Origin: an uncultured Paracoccaceae bacterium
GTDB lineage: Bacteria; Pseudomonadota; Alphaproteobacteria; Rhodobacterales; Rhodobacteraceae
Length of the DNA: 42,781 nt
NCBI GenBank assembly: GCA_947497065.1
Contig: CANMEQ010000009.1
Location: 1-42,781, forward strand
Direction of reading: 5' to 3'
Below the pieces are notes generated by a model that was not told where the DNA came from, ran no database searches, and saw only the letters and a program-made list of their open reading frames with translations. Each line of letters begins with the position of its first letter. Within the stretch, counting starts at the first letter, position 1. Both the position numbers and the translations under genes were made by a program. Below, piece by piece: positions 23,620 through 32,300 of this stretch.

Positions 23620-25047
23620 ATGAAGGGTCTTTTCCCTCAGTACGATACAAGTTCTAAAAAGGACTATGAAAAGATTTGGAGTGAGGCCCTTTTTGTCTTT
23701 GATACTAATGTCCTCCTGAATCTCTACCGCTATCAGTCATCCACTAGTAAGCAATTGCTGCAGGTATTCGAAAACCTCTCACCGCGCATTTGGATTCCAC
23801 ATCACGTAGCGCTAGAGTTCCAACGCAATCGTGTGAAAGTGATCGCCGATCAAAGCACGCGCTTTGCAGAAGTTCGGACAAAGGTCCGTGATTCCCAGAA
23901 AAATCTCAAAACCGAAATTGACAAGCTTCAGTTAGAAAAACGTCACTCTCTCATTGATCCTAAACCACTGATCGATGGCTTTGGGAAATTGGCTGAGGAG
24001 TTCTTGGACACGTTAGGTGAATTGGAGAAAAAGCAGCAGAGCTTGAACGAAGAAGACCCTCTGAAGGAGAAACTCGAAGAACTGTTTTCAGGAAAGGTTG
24101 GGGCGGCTCCTAGCGATCAGAAAGAAGTTGATAAGCTCGACGCTCTGGCTAAGGAGCGTTTCGCTCTCGAAATGCCTCCTGGCTTTAAGGATCAAGGTAA
24201 AGACGACAATGGGCAAGGCTCGTTTTCCTACGGTGGTATACTGTTCGAAGCGAAGTACGGTGACTATTATGTTTGGAATCAAATTCTTGAATACACCAAG
24301 CCTAATGAGGTAAAGGCGGTAATCTTTGTCACCGATGATGGAAAAGAAGATTGGTGGTGGAAGATTAAGTCTGGAGGTGCTCCCGAGACCCTTGGCCCGC
24401 GTCCAGAGTTGGTAGAAGAAGCGCGTCGTGTTGGCGGGGTTTCTGACTTCCTCATGTACAAGCCGGATGGTTTTCTGAAGCGGGCAAACACGTACCTGTC
24501 TACATCAGTTTCTGAGGACGTTCTGGATGAGGTGCGCGATGTATCCGCAGTTCGTAAGCGAAAGAGGCCTAGCCGTAGAGTGAGGCGCGCGTTACTGGAA
24601 AGTGAATTAACTGATTTGAAGCCGCTCGTTTCAGAGTGGCTGGACGATCACGTCAGTAAGCTTTTCGATTATGATGAAGGCCCATTTGATTTTGTTGCCC
24701 AGAATGATGACCAAAAAATTGGCATCGTTATTAAAGGAAAAGTTGATCAAAAAGCGTCTCTCTCATGGCTACGATATATGAAAGAGGTTGTGTCGGGGCA
24801 CGAAAAGATAGCCAACGCGGATGTCGTTTGGTTAGTATTCGTCGCTCCATCTCTTTATGATGCGACACAAATCCTTGAAGCCATGAAAATCAGTGACTTA
24901 GAGCTGGGCTCTTCAGGAATCTTGAGAGCGACACTTGGTTATGTTGCTAACCTTGATGGAAAAAATTACTTTCGAGAATATCATCGTTTCCATGAGGAAA
25001 ATGCGGAAGCTTCATTCCGCGCTCTACTTTCAGGGGCTGAGGATTAA
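23620..25047 (+). CDS. PIN-domain (PIN_8-like) protein with an extra C-terminal domain
   Basis: A 475-residue protein. Residues ~20-255 look like a PIN-type RNase domain of the large PIN_8-like class: FVFDTNVLLNLYRY (Asp28), VALEFQRNR (Glu66), KYGDYYVWNQIL (Asp215) and FVTDDGKEDWWWK (Asp239/240). An acidic, coiled-coil-like insert occupies ~75-190. The remainder (~310-475) is a separate domain whose GPFDFVAQNDDQKIGIVIKG (Asp357, Lys372) resembles a degenerate PD-(D/E)xK nuclease core. Codon use is clearly more AT-rich than that of its neighbours, pointing to recent acquisition. GGGGGG precedes the ATG. Related large PIN proteins occur in phage-defence contexts, but no partner gene is adjacent here. 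Confidence 0.7.
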   Translation: MKGLFPQYDTSSKKDYEKIWSEALFVFDTNVLLNLYRYQSSTSKQLLQVFENLSPRIWIPHHVALEFQRNRVKVIADQSTRFAEVRTKVRDSQKNLKTEIDKLQLEKRHSLIDPKPLIDGFGKLAEEFLDTLGELEKKQQSLNEEDPLKEKLEELFSGKVGAAPSDQKEVDKLDALAKERFALEMPPGFKDQGKDDNGQGSFSYGGILFEAKYGDYYVWNQILEYTKPNEVKAVIFVTDDGKEDWWWKIKSGGAPETLGPRPELVEEARRVGGVSDFLMYKPDGFLKRANTYLSTSVSEDVLDEVRDVSAVRKRKRPSRRVRRALLESELTDLKPLVSEWLDDHVSKLFDYDEGPFDFVAQNDDQKIGIVIKGKVDQKASLSWLRYMKEVVSGHEKIANADVVWLVFVAPSLYDATQILEAMKISDLELGSSGILRATLGYVANLDGKNYFREYHRFHEENAEASFRALLSGAED

Positions 25048-25113
25048 GTACGGGAAAGCAATTATCTAAGAGGGTCGCGCTCGATTTGGGGCGGTTTTCC
25101 CTTCATTAAAAGC

Positions 25114-25521
25114 TCACTCCTCCATCATCACCTGCGTATCGCCCCACTTCGGTTGCATCCGGGCTTTCTCCAGCACCGCGTCGGGGCGCAAGATGTAATC
25201 CATCGTGTCCGGCCCTTCGATCAGCTTCGCCAACCGGAAATGCATAAATGCCCGCAGCACGCGGTTCATGCGCGGCTGGTACCCCGGTCCCATCCCCTTG
25301 AAGAACCGGATCACATCCTCATCCAGTGAAATCGTCACCTTCCGGCGTTTCGGGTCCCGCTTGTCCTGATCCTCCCAAATCTTGTCCCAGTCGCGGGGCA
25401 GGGCGCGGGTTTCGTGCAAGAACCCCATCAGGTCATGTTCGATCATTTTCATGGCATCAACGCCAAGGCCCCAGTGTTTCAACTCGGTCTTGGTCATCTG
25501 TTTCGGGTCCGCTTCACGCAT
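25114..25521 (-). CDS. BrnA-family antitoxin-like ribbon-helix-helix protein (orphan)
   Basis: A 135-residue protein. The region RRKVTISLDEDVIRFFKGMG through YQPRMNRVLRAFMHFRL (~58-98) matches BrnA antitoxins, which fold as ribbon-helix-helix DNA-binding dimers and repress their own promoter. In standard modules brnT (toxin) lies directly upstream; none is found here, as the 250 nt upstream are non-coding. The N-terminal ~55 residues are extra. A GGAGAG-like site precedes the ATG. The paired 14-bp repeats at 25600-25635 are a plausible operator. It may now act as a stand-alone regulator. Confidence 0.75.
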   Translation of the reverse strand: MREADPKQMTKTELKHWGLGVDAMKMIEHDLMGFLHETRALPRDWDKIWEDQDKRDPKRRKVTISLDEDVIRFFKGMGPGYQPRMNRVLRAFMHFRLAKLIEGPDTMDYILRPDAVLEKARMQPKWGDTQVMMEE

Positions 25522-25599
25522 GGCTCTCTCCTCATATCTCCCGCCATCTTTCCGCGAATTCCTTAAAAAACCTCACCCGCCCCGTACGGGCCCTTAACC

Positions 25600-25635
25600 A
25601 TACCGGACCCATACCCGAGCAATACCGGACCCATA
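25600..25635. repeat. Tandem 14-bp repeats, 22-bp period (candidate operator)
   Basis: ATACCGGACCCATA occurs twice in direct orientation, at 25600-25613 and 25622-25635. The offset is 22 bp, close to two helical turns. The repeats lie 79-114 nt before the BrnA-like start and 136-172 nt before the PL7 start. A CCCGTACGGG palindrome is at 25581-25590. Confidence 0.75.
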
Positions 25636-25679
25636 TCGCCCTTTTTTGGGTTCCGTTGCGTCGAAAACAGCAATCAGCA

Positions 25680-25716
25680 CTTGAAAATTGATTTCAAGAA
25701 TATTCTAGTATACTAG
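25680..25716. promoter_or_regulatory. Palindromic operator candidates upstream of the alginate lyase
   Basis: CTTGAAA-ATTGA-TTTCAAG (25680-25698) is a 7-bp-arm inverted repeat. CTAGTATACTAG (25705-25716) is a perfect 12-bp palindrome with the GTATAC core typical of GntR/FCD-family operators. Both lie 56-92 nt before the lyase ATG in an AT-rich stretch. Confidence 0.55.
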
Positions 25717-25771
25717 TCGAACAGGCCGCCGCGCGGAAGAGGAGCCAAGCGGGGTCACTAGGGAGAGAGAC

Positions 25772-28033
25772 ATGAAAATCAAAGACTTAAAGTATGCGGG
25801 CCTTCTGCTCGCCTGCGCCGCTACACCTGCATTCGCGCAAAACGTTTGTGAGGTCGACCGCACGCTCACAATCGTATCCGCCACCGACGAGGGACTATAT
25901 GAAGAGACCCACGGCCCCGAAAACACAATAGATGGTAACCTGGACCCCGACTCGCGCTGGTCCAGCGAATCCCAAGGCGGCCCCCGCACATTGGTCCTCG
26001 ACCTCGGCGCCCAACAAACCCTAACCGCCCTCGACATCGCCTGGTACAAAGGCGACACCCGCAAAAGCACCTTCTCCGTCGAAACCTCCACAGACGGCGA
26101 AACCTATGTCGAAACAATCGCCCAACGCCAAACCGCCGGCGACACCCTTGATTTTGAACGGTTCGAGGCAGGCGGCGTCGACGCACAGTTCGTCCGTTTG
26201 ACAGGCGTCGGCAACGAATCCAACAACTGGAACTCCATCGTCGAGATCGCAGCAATCGGCTGCGGCGAAGAGGTGGACGCCCCCGCACAGCCCGTTTTGA
26301 CCGAACGTCGCGGGCAGGGCATGTTTGGCCTCGACCCGAACAAGGCACCGGGCGCCAACTTTGACCTCACCGGCTGGTACGTCACAACCCCAGCCGATGA
26401 CGATGGCAACGACCGAGCAGACAGCGTTTACGAAAACGAGCTGGCCGCAGGTTGGGTCGATGACCGGTATTTCTTCACCGATCCCGCGACAGGCGGCATG
26501 GTTTTCCGCTCCACACCTGCTGGCGCGAAAACATCGGCCAACACCAACTACACCCGCACCGAACTGCGCGGCATGTTGCGTGCAGGCGATTACAGCATCG
26601 AGACACGTATCGATGGCGGCTACCCGAACCTGAACAACTGGGTTTTCTCCTCTGCACCTGAATCCGCACAAGCGGCTGCGGGTGGCGTCGATGGCGTGAT
26701 GCGCGCGACGTTGGCGGTAAACCAAGTGACCCGTCAGGGCCGCGACTATCAGGTGGGCCGCGTGATCATTGGCCAAATCCACGCCAAAGATGATGAACCA
26801 ATCCGCCTGTACTACCGCAAACTGCCACAGAACAAATACGGCTCCATCTACTACGCCCACGAACCTGCCACAGGCCGTGAACAATGGGTCGAGCTGATCG
26901 GCACACGCGCCGATTTCGCGCCAAACCCGGATGATGGCATCGCGCTGGACGAGGTGTTTTCCTACGAAATCGAAGTCACCGGCGAGCCTGAAGGGGATCA
27001 GATCATCCCGATGTTGCACGTCAAAATCATCCGCGATGATGGCACTGAAGTCGTGGCCGAACCTTTGGACATGCGCGACAGTGGCTTCAGCATCGAAGAC
27101 GAATTCATGTTCTTCAAAGCGGGCGCCTATTCGCAAAACAACTCCAGCCCAGACCCAGAGCGTGACTTCGATCGCGTGACGTTCTTCGCACTTGATTACA
27201 GCCACGATGCGCCACCCGCGGGTGACGGTGTCGAACCGGTTGTCGTCGAAGCGGCAGCGCCGACACCGGCGGTTGCAGGCACCGTGTTCAACGACAGCTT
27301 TGCTGACGGTGTGCGTGACGGTGGCGAAGACGAGATGGACACAAACTGGTGGCAGACCACCAACAGCGCTGCGCTGGAATTCGCGCCAAACGTCTTGGGC
27401 CTCGTGTCCGGCGGCTCTGGCCGGGGTTTGCGCACAACGTTTGATCCGCAGATGCTGTCTGTTGGCCAAACGGTGCAGGCGTCCTTCACCTTCACAACGC
27501 CAGACACCATCGGTGAAGACCGCGATTCAGCCTTCCGCATCGGCCTGTATGACACTCTGGGTCGTGCAGAGCTGAACGGCGACCTGTCCGCGTCCTCCAG
27601 CAACCCGCAACCGGCCTACGACGGCCTGCCAGGCTACATGATCGACTTCGACATCGGCCTGTCTGATGCGGCAGCGGCCAACATCGACATTCGTCGTCAC
27701 ACCGAAGACACCCAAGGCCGCCTTTTGGGCACAACCAAGGGCTACCAGCACCTCGCTGGCGGTGGCGAACCTTATGCCTTCGAACCAAACCAGACCTACA
27801 CGGGCACAATCGCCCTGACAGTTCTGGAAAACGGTGTCGAAGTGGTAGGGTCCCTGTCCCAAGACGGCACGGTCCTGACCGAGTTCGCGCATCTGGATGA
27901 GGGCAGCGATGTGAACACAATCGGCATGCTGGCTTTCCACGTGAACAGCAAAACCTTCGGGTCGTCCAAAGACCGCGAAACGCCGGACAACGGGATCGAC
28001 TTCTCGAATGTCACTGTCGAGGTTCTGGAATAA
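25772..28033 (+). CDS. PL7-family alginate lyase with F5/8 type C and C-terminal modules
   Basis: A 753-residue secreted protein. A signal peptide (~22 residues, ATPAFA-Q) is followed by an F5/8 type C / CBM32-like module (~25-165, with ENTIDGNLDPDSRWSS and TLVLDLGAQQTLTALDIAWY). A PL7 catalytic module spans ~195-480, showing all three family signatures: YTRTELRGML (~260), IGQIHAKDD (QIH at ~335-337) and FFKAGAYSQNN (~447). In PL7 enzymes QIH rather than QVH is associated with guluronate-containing blocks. The C-terminal ~240 residues form a beta-rich, LamG/concanavalin-like region of unknown role. It should depolymerise alginate outside the cell. It starts after GGAGAGAG-like sequence. Confidence 0.92.
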   Translation: MKIKDLKYAGLLLACAATPAFAQNVCEVDRTLTIVSATDEGLYEETHGPENTIDGNLDPDSRWSSESQGGPRTLVLDLGAQQTLTALDIAWYKGDTRKSTFSVETSTDGETYVETIAQRQTAGDTLDFERFEAGGVDAQFVRLTGVGNESNNWNSIVEIAAIGCGEEVDAPAQPVLTERRGQGMFGLDPNKAPGANFDLTGWYVTTPADDDGNDRADSVYENELAAGWVDDRYFFTDPATGGMVFRSTPAGAKTSANTNYTRTELRGMLRAGDYSIETRIDGGYPNLNNWVFSSAPESAQAAAGGVDGVMRATLAVNQVTRQGRDYQVGRVIIGQIHAKDDEPIRLYYRKLPQNKYGSIYYAHEPATGREQWVELIGTRADFAPNPDDGIALDEVFSYEIEVTGEPEGDQIIPMLHVKIIRDDGTEVVAEPLDMRDSGFSIEDEFMFFKAGAYSQNNSSPDPERDFDRVTFFALDYSHDAPPAGDGVEPVVVEAAAPTPAVAGTVFNDSFADGVRDGGEDEMDTNWWQTTNSAALEFAPNVLGLVSGGSGRGLRTTFDPQMLSVGQTVQASFTFTTPDTIGEDRDSAFRIGLYDTLGRAELNGDLSASSSNPQPAYDGLPGYMIDFDIGLSDAAAANIDIRRHTEDTQGRLLGTTKGYQHLAGGGEPYAFEPNQTYTGTIALTVLENGVEVVGSLSQDGTVLTEFAHLDEGSDVNTIGMLAFHVNSKTFGSSKDRETPDNGIDFSNVTVEVLE

Positions 28034-28057
28034 TCCAGGCTTATCGACACGTCTCTT

Positions 28058-28093
28058 TAGGGGGCCGCGCCAGCATCTGGTGCGGCCCTTTAT
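28058..28093. terminator. Shared terminator of PL7 and TVP38 genes
   Basis: A 12-bp stem with a 3-nt CAT loop runs 28062-28073 with 28077-28088 (arms beginning GGGCCGC). It lies between convergent genes and is flanked by TTTA/TAAA. Confidence 0.8.
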
Positions 28094-28743
28094 ACGTTGC
28101 GGTGGCCCGTCACCCGTTTGACGGCCCAAAACACCACAACAGCTGCGATGCATACCCCCGAAACGGTCAACAGCATCGCCCAGCTCATCGTGCGCATTTC
28201 TGCGCCCAGATAGGTCGACAATAGCACTAGGGGCACAATGCCCACGGCCGTGGTCCAAAGGAATGTTGCAAACGGCACCCGCGCCAATCCGGCTGCGTAA
28301 TTGATCAAGTTGAACGCGATCAACGGGATGAACCGCGCCACCAACAGGGCCATCGGGCTGGTGCGGTCGCTCCAACTGTCCAATTTGGACACCTGTTTGG
28401 GCGACAAAAGCGAGCGCACCCAGCCCTCGCCAAATCTGCGCGCCAACCAGTAGGACAGCACGGCCCCCAACATCGCACCGATCCAGATGATCACCGCACC
28501 GGCAATCGTTCCAAACACCGCGCCTGCGGCCAATGCCAAAACCTCTGCCGGAAGCGGGACAAAGCTGTGCAGCACCATCAACACGACGATCAAAACAGCC
28601 GCCCAAGCCCCGTAGCCGCGCAGCGTTTCCACCATCTGGGCCGGGTCCATCGTCTCCCAATTATGTAACGCAAACCCCAGACCGCCCAGTGCGATCACCG
28701 CACAAATTAGATAGGCAATTTTGCGTCTTGCAGCTGGGGTCAT
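28090..28743 (-). CDS. TVP38/TMEM64 (DedA-like) membrane protein
   Basis: A 217-residue polytopic membrane protein of the TVP38/TMEM64 (SNARE-associated/VTT) family. The core motif is VPLPAEVLALAAGAVFGTIAGAVI, then YWLARRFGEGWV and VARFIPLIAFNLINYAAGLARVPFATFLW, all typical. Bacterial members of the wider DedA/VTT group are tied to lipid carrier or phospholipid scrambling and envelope homeostasis; the specific role here is unknown. The ATG at 28743 has GAGG 5-6 nt upstream. It is divergent from rpoB across a 580-nt interval. Confidence 0.88.
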   Translation of the reverse strand: MTPAARRKIAYLICAVIALGGLGFALHNWETMDPAQMVETLRGYGAWAAVLIVVLMVLHSFVPLPAEVLALAAGAVFGTIAGAVIIWIGAMLGAVLSYWLARRFGEGWVRSLLSPKQVSKLDSWSDRTSPMALLVARFIPLIAFNLINYAAGLARVPFATFLWTTAVGIVPLVLLSTYLGAEMRTMSWAMLLTVSGVCIAAVVVFWAVKRVTGHRNV

Positions 28744-28926
28744 CGTGCCTCGCGTGTAAAAGGGGCGGCCTTGTGCGGCGCGCAAGTGGAAACCATGCGG
28801 CCTGCCGCCCGCGTTCACAAGGCGTAGCGCGCTTTTTCGACCAGACGTGACCTGATGTGATGAGATGTGTTTGGCGCGCGCAACACCCGCTCCGATTGCA
28901 ATGCGCGATGAGAGCCTTGGGCCCCC

Positions 28927-28955
28927 TTGACCGTCTCGGCGCTTTCTTAGATGAT
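28927..28955 (+). promoter_or_regulatory. Candidate distal promoter, rpoB leader
   Basis: TTGACC (28927-28932), a 17-nt spacer and GATGAT (28950-28955). Its transcript would reach the first hairpin after about 75 nt and end near 29065. Confidence 0.5.
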
Positions 28956-29035
28956 GCCTTATCAGATCTGCCTGCCCCGAAAATCGTTTCTGGGTCTTGC
29001 GTTCTGTGTGTTCACGACTTATTTGCATCTTTCAC

Positions 29036-29065
29036 GCGGGTTCGATTGATTCGACCCCGCTTTTT
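29036..29065 (+). terminator. Terminator-like hairpin 1 in the rpoB leader
   Basis: GCGGG (29036-29040) pairs with CCCGC (29056-29060). After one mismatch, TCGA (29042-29045) pairs with TCGA (29051-29054), with a 5-nt loop. TTTTT follows directly. Confidence 0.75.
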
Positions 29066-29132
29066 CTGTCTTGCATTATGGAGCCTGCATCACCCTCTGA
29101 CATCACCACGTCATTTAGGGGAAGGCGAAGCG

Positions 29133-29160
29133 TTGCAATACAGGCCTGTCTTGGCAAAAT
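29133..29160 (+). promoter_or_regulatory. Candidate proximal promoter of rpoB
   Basis: TTGCAA (29133-29138), a 16-nt spacer and CAAAAT (29155-29160). The -10 overlaps the left arm of the palindrome at 29156-29180. Confidence 0.4.
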
Positions 29161-29181
29161 TCCGAAGCGTTCGGAATTTTT
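29156..29181. terminator. Perfect 11-bp palindrome / terminator-like hairpin 2
   Basis: AAAATTCCGAA (29156-29166) and TTCGGAATTTT (29170-29180) are perfect complements around GCG, followed by T. It could be a terminator on either strand or a protein-binding site over the proximal promoter. Confidence 0.6.
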
Positions 29182-29323
29182 CTCAGGCAGGAGAGAGGTC
29201 GGGGGCTGTGCATTGGGACGTGCGGCAAGAATGGACCTTTCTCTCAATTGCTGTCTCGTATGGCTGTGGCGCAGGTCCCGACTGTGTCCATTGCCGGTGA
29301 GAATTTGAAAGGTGTCTTGACAC

Positions 29324-32300
29324 ATGGCGCAAAGTTTCCTCGGCCAGAAACGTCTCCGTAAATACTACGGTAAGATTAACGAAGTCCTCGAAATGCCGAA
29401 CCTGATTGAGGTTCAGAAATCATCCTACGATCTGTTCCTGCGCTCCGGCGACAGCGACACACCGCTCGACGGTGAGGGGATCAAAGGTGTTTTCCAGTCG
29501 GTTTTCCCGATCAAGGATTTCAACGAAACATCCATTCTGGAATTCGTGAAATACGAGCTTGAGAAGCCAAAGTACGACGTAGAGGAATGTCAGCAGCGCG
29601 ACATGACCTATTCTGCGCCGCTTAAGGTGACCCTGCGTTTGATCGTATTTGATGTGGACGAAGATACAGGCGCGAAGTCTGTTAAAGACATCAAAGAACA
29701 AGACGTCTTCATGGGCGACATGCCATTGATGACGCCAAACGGCACATTCGTCGTAAACGGCACAGAGCGTGTTATCGTATCCCAGATGCACCGCTCCCCT
29801 GGCGTTTTCTTCGACCACGACAAAGGCAAAACACACAGCTCGGGTAAGCTGCTGTTCGCCTGCCGTATCATTCCATACCGTGGCTCTTGGTTGGATTTCG
29901 AATTCGACGCCAAAGACCTCGTGTTCTGCCGCATCGACCGTCGCCGCAAGCTCCCTGTGACGTCGCTGCTCTACGCGCTTGGCCTCGACCAAGAAGCGAT
30001 CATGAACGCCTACTACGACACGGTCGACTATCACTACGACGCCGCTAAAAAAGCATGGAAAACCAAGTTCTTCCCAGAGCGTGTGCGCGGCACCCGTCCT
30101 CTGTTCGATCTTGTCGATGCGAAAACAGGCGAAGTCATTGCTGAAGCCGGTAAAAAGGTAACACCGCGCGCGGTCAAAGCCTTGATCGACGCAGGCGAAG
30201 TCACCGAATTGCTGGTTCCATTCGACCAGATCGTTGGCAAATTTGCCGCCAACGACATCATCAATGAAGAAACCGGTGCGATCTACGTTGAAGCCGGTGA
30301 CGAGCTGGTGCTGGAGATGGACAAAGACGGCGACGTGATCGGCGGCACTTTGAAAGAGCTGATCGACGCAGGCGTCACCACGATCCCAGTTCTGGACATC
30401 GACAACATCAACGTCGGTCCATACATGCGCAACACAATGGCGGCCGACAAAAACATGTCCCGCGAAACTGCGCTGATGGACATCTACCGCGTTATGCGTC
30501 CGGGCGAGCCGCCCACCGTTGATGCGGCGTCTACATTGTTCGACAGCCTGTTCTTCGACGCAGAGCGTTATGACCTCTCTGCCGTTGGTCGCGTGAAAAT
30601 GAACATGCGTCTCGCACTCGAGGCCGAAGACACGCTGCGCACTCTGCGCAAAGAAGACATCGTTGCCTGTATCAAAGCTCTCGTTGAGCTGCGCGACGGC
30701 AAAGGCGACATCGACGATATCGACCACCTCGGTAACCGTCGTGTGCGTTCCGTTGGCGAGCTGATGGAAAACCAGTACCGTGTTGGCCTGCTCCGCATGG
30801 AGCGCGCGATCAAAGAGCGTATGTCCTCTGTCGAAATCGACACTGTGATGCCGCAAGATCTGATCAACGCGAAACCAGCCGCAGCGGCTGTTCGTGAATT
30901 CTTCGGCTCTTCGCAGCTGTCCCAGTTCATGGACCAAACAAACCCGCTGTCCGAAGTCACACACAAACGTCGTTTGTCTGCGCTTGGGCCAGGTGGTCTG
31001 ACACGTGAGCGTGCCGGCTTTGAGGTACGTGACGTTCACCCAACACACTACGGTCGTATGTGTCCGATTGAGACACCGGAAGGTCCGAACATTGGTCTGA
31101 TCAACTCGTTGGCAACCTTTGCTCGCGTGAACAAATACGGCTTCATCGAAACACCTTACCGTAAGGTTGTTGATGGCGTTGTAACGGACGATGTTAGCTA
31201 CATGTCCGCGACCGAAGAAATGCGTCACACAGTGGCGCAGGCCAACGCGTCCTTGGATGCAGACGGCAAGTTCACCAACGAAATGGTGAACACACGTCAG
31301 AACGGCGAATACACATTGGCCCCAACCGGCCACGTGGACCTGATCGACGTATCACCAAAGCAGTTGGTGTCTGTTGCGGCCTCCCTCATCCCGTTCCTTG
31401 AAAACGATGACGCCAACCGTGCCTTGATGGGCTCGAACATGATGCGTCAGGCGGTTCCATTGCTTCAGGCCGAGGCACCGCTTGTTGGTACAGGTATCGA
31501 AGAAGTTGTGGCCCGGGATTCCGGCGCTGCGATCATGGCGAAACGTGCGGGTATCATCGACCAAGTCGATGCGACACGTATCGTTGTTCGCGCGACATCC
31601 GACCTCTCCGTAGGGGATCCGGGCGTTGATATTTACCCAATGCGTAAATTCCAGCGGTCCAACCAGAACACCTGCATCAACCAGCGTCCGCTGGTGAAAG
31701 TGGGCGACAGCGTTCTGAAAGGCGAAGTCATCGCCGACGGTCCATCCACGGACATCGGTGAATTGGCCTTGGGTAAAAACGTGGTCGTCGCGTTTATGCC
31801 TTGGAACGGTTACAACTACGAAGACTCCATTCTGATCTCCGAACGTATCGTCCGTGACGACGTCTTTACTTCGATCCACATCGAAGAATTCGAAGTCGCC
31901 GCTCGTGATACGAAGCTTGGGCCAGAAGAAATCACCCGCGACATTCCAAACGTCGGCGAGGAAGCCCTGCGCAACCTCGACGAAGCTGGTATCGTCTACA
32001 TCGGTGCTGAAGTGGCCCCTGCTGACATTCTCGTCGGTAAGATCACACCAAAAGGCGAAAGCCCAATGACGCCAGAGGAAAAACTCCTCCGCGCCATCTT
32101 TGGTGAAAAAGCATCCGACGTGCGTGACACATCCTTGCGTGTGAAACCGGGCGACTTCGGGACTGTTGTTGAGGTTCGCGTCTTCAACCGTCACGGCGTT
32201 GAAAAAGACGAACGTGCGCTGCAGATCGAGCGTGAAGAAGTCGAACGTCTGTCCCGCGACCGCGACGACGAGATGACGATCCTCGATCGCAACATCTACG

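Larger units (their letters stand above)
28744..29323 (+). promoter_or_regulatory. rpoB: 580-nt leader and control region of rpoBC
   Basis: No gene is convincing here. It holds two promoter-like pairs (28927-28955, 29133-29160) and two terminator-like hairpins (29036-29065, 29156-29181). A longer imperfect helix between GAGAGAGGTC (29191-29200) and GACCTTTCTCTC (29234-29245) lies in the part nearest rpoB. The rpoB start codon is preceded by AAAGGTG. Confidence 0.55.

Noticed and set aside
25600-25635. Paired repeats as the start of a CRISPR array
   Set aside because: There are only two units of 14 bp with an 8-bp gap, far too short for CRISPR repeats and spacers, and no cas genes are present.
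28860-29300. Short plus-strand frames in the rpoB leader
   Set aside because: They have no start with a ribosome site and no protein-like pattern. I considered a leader peptide but found no convincing one before hairpin 1.
29420-31333. Long open frames opposite rpoB, rpoC and fusA
   Set aside because: They are antisense shadows of strongly conserved genes and show no protein family motif.
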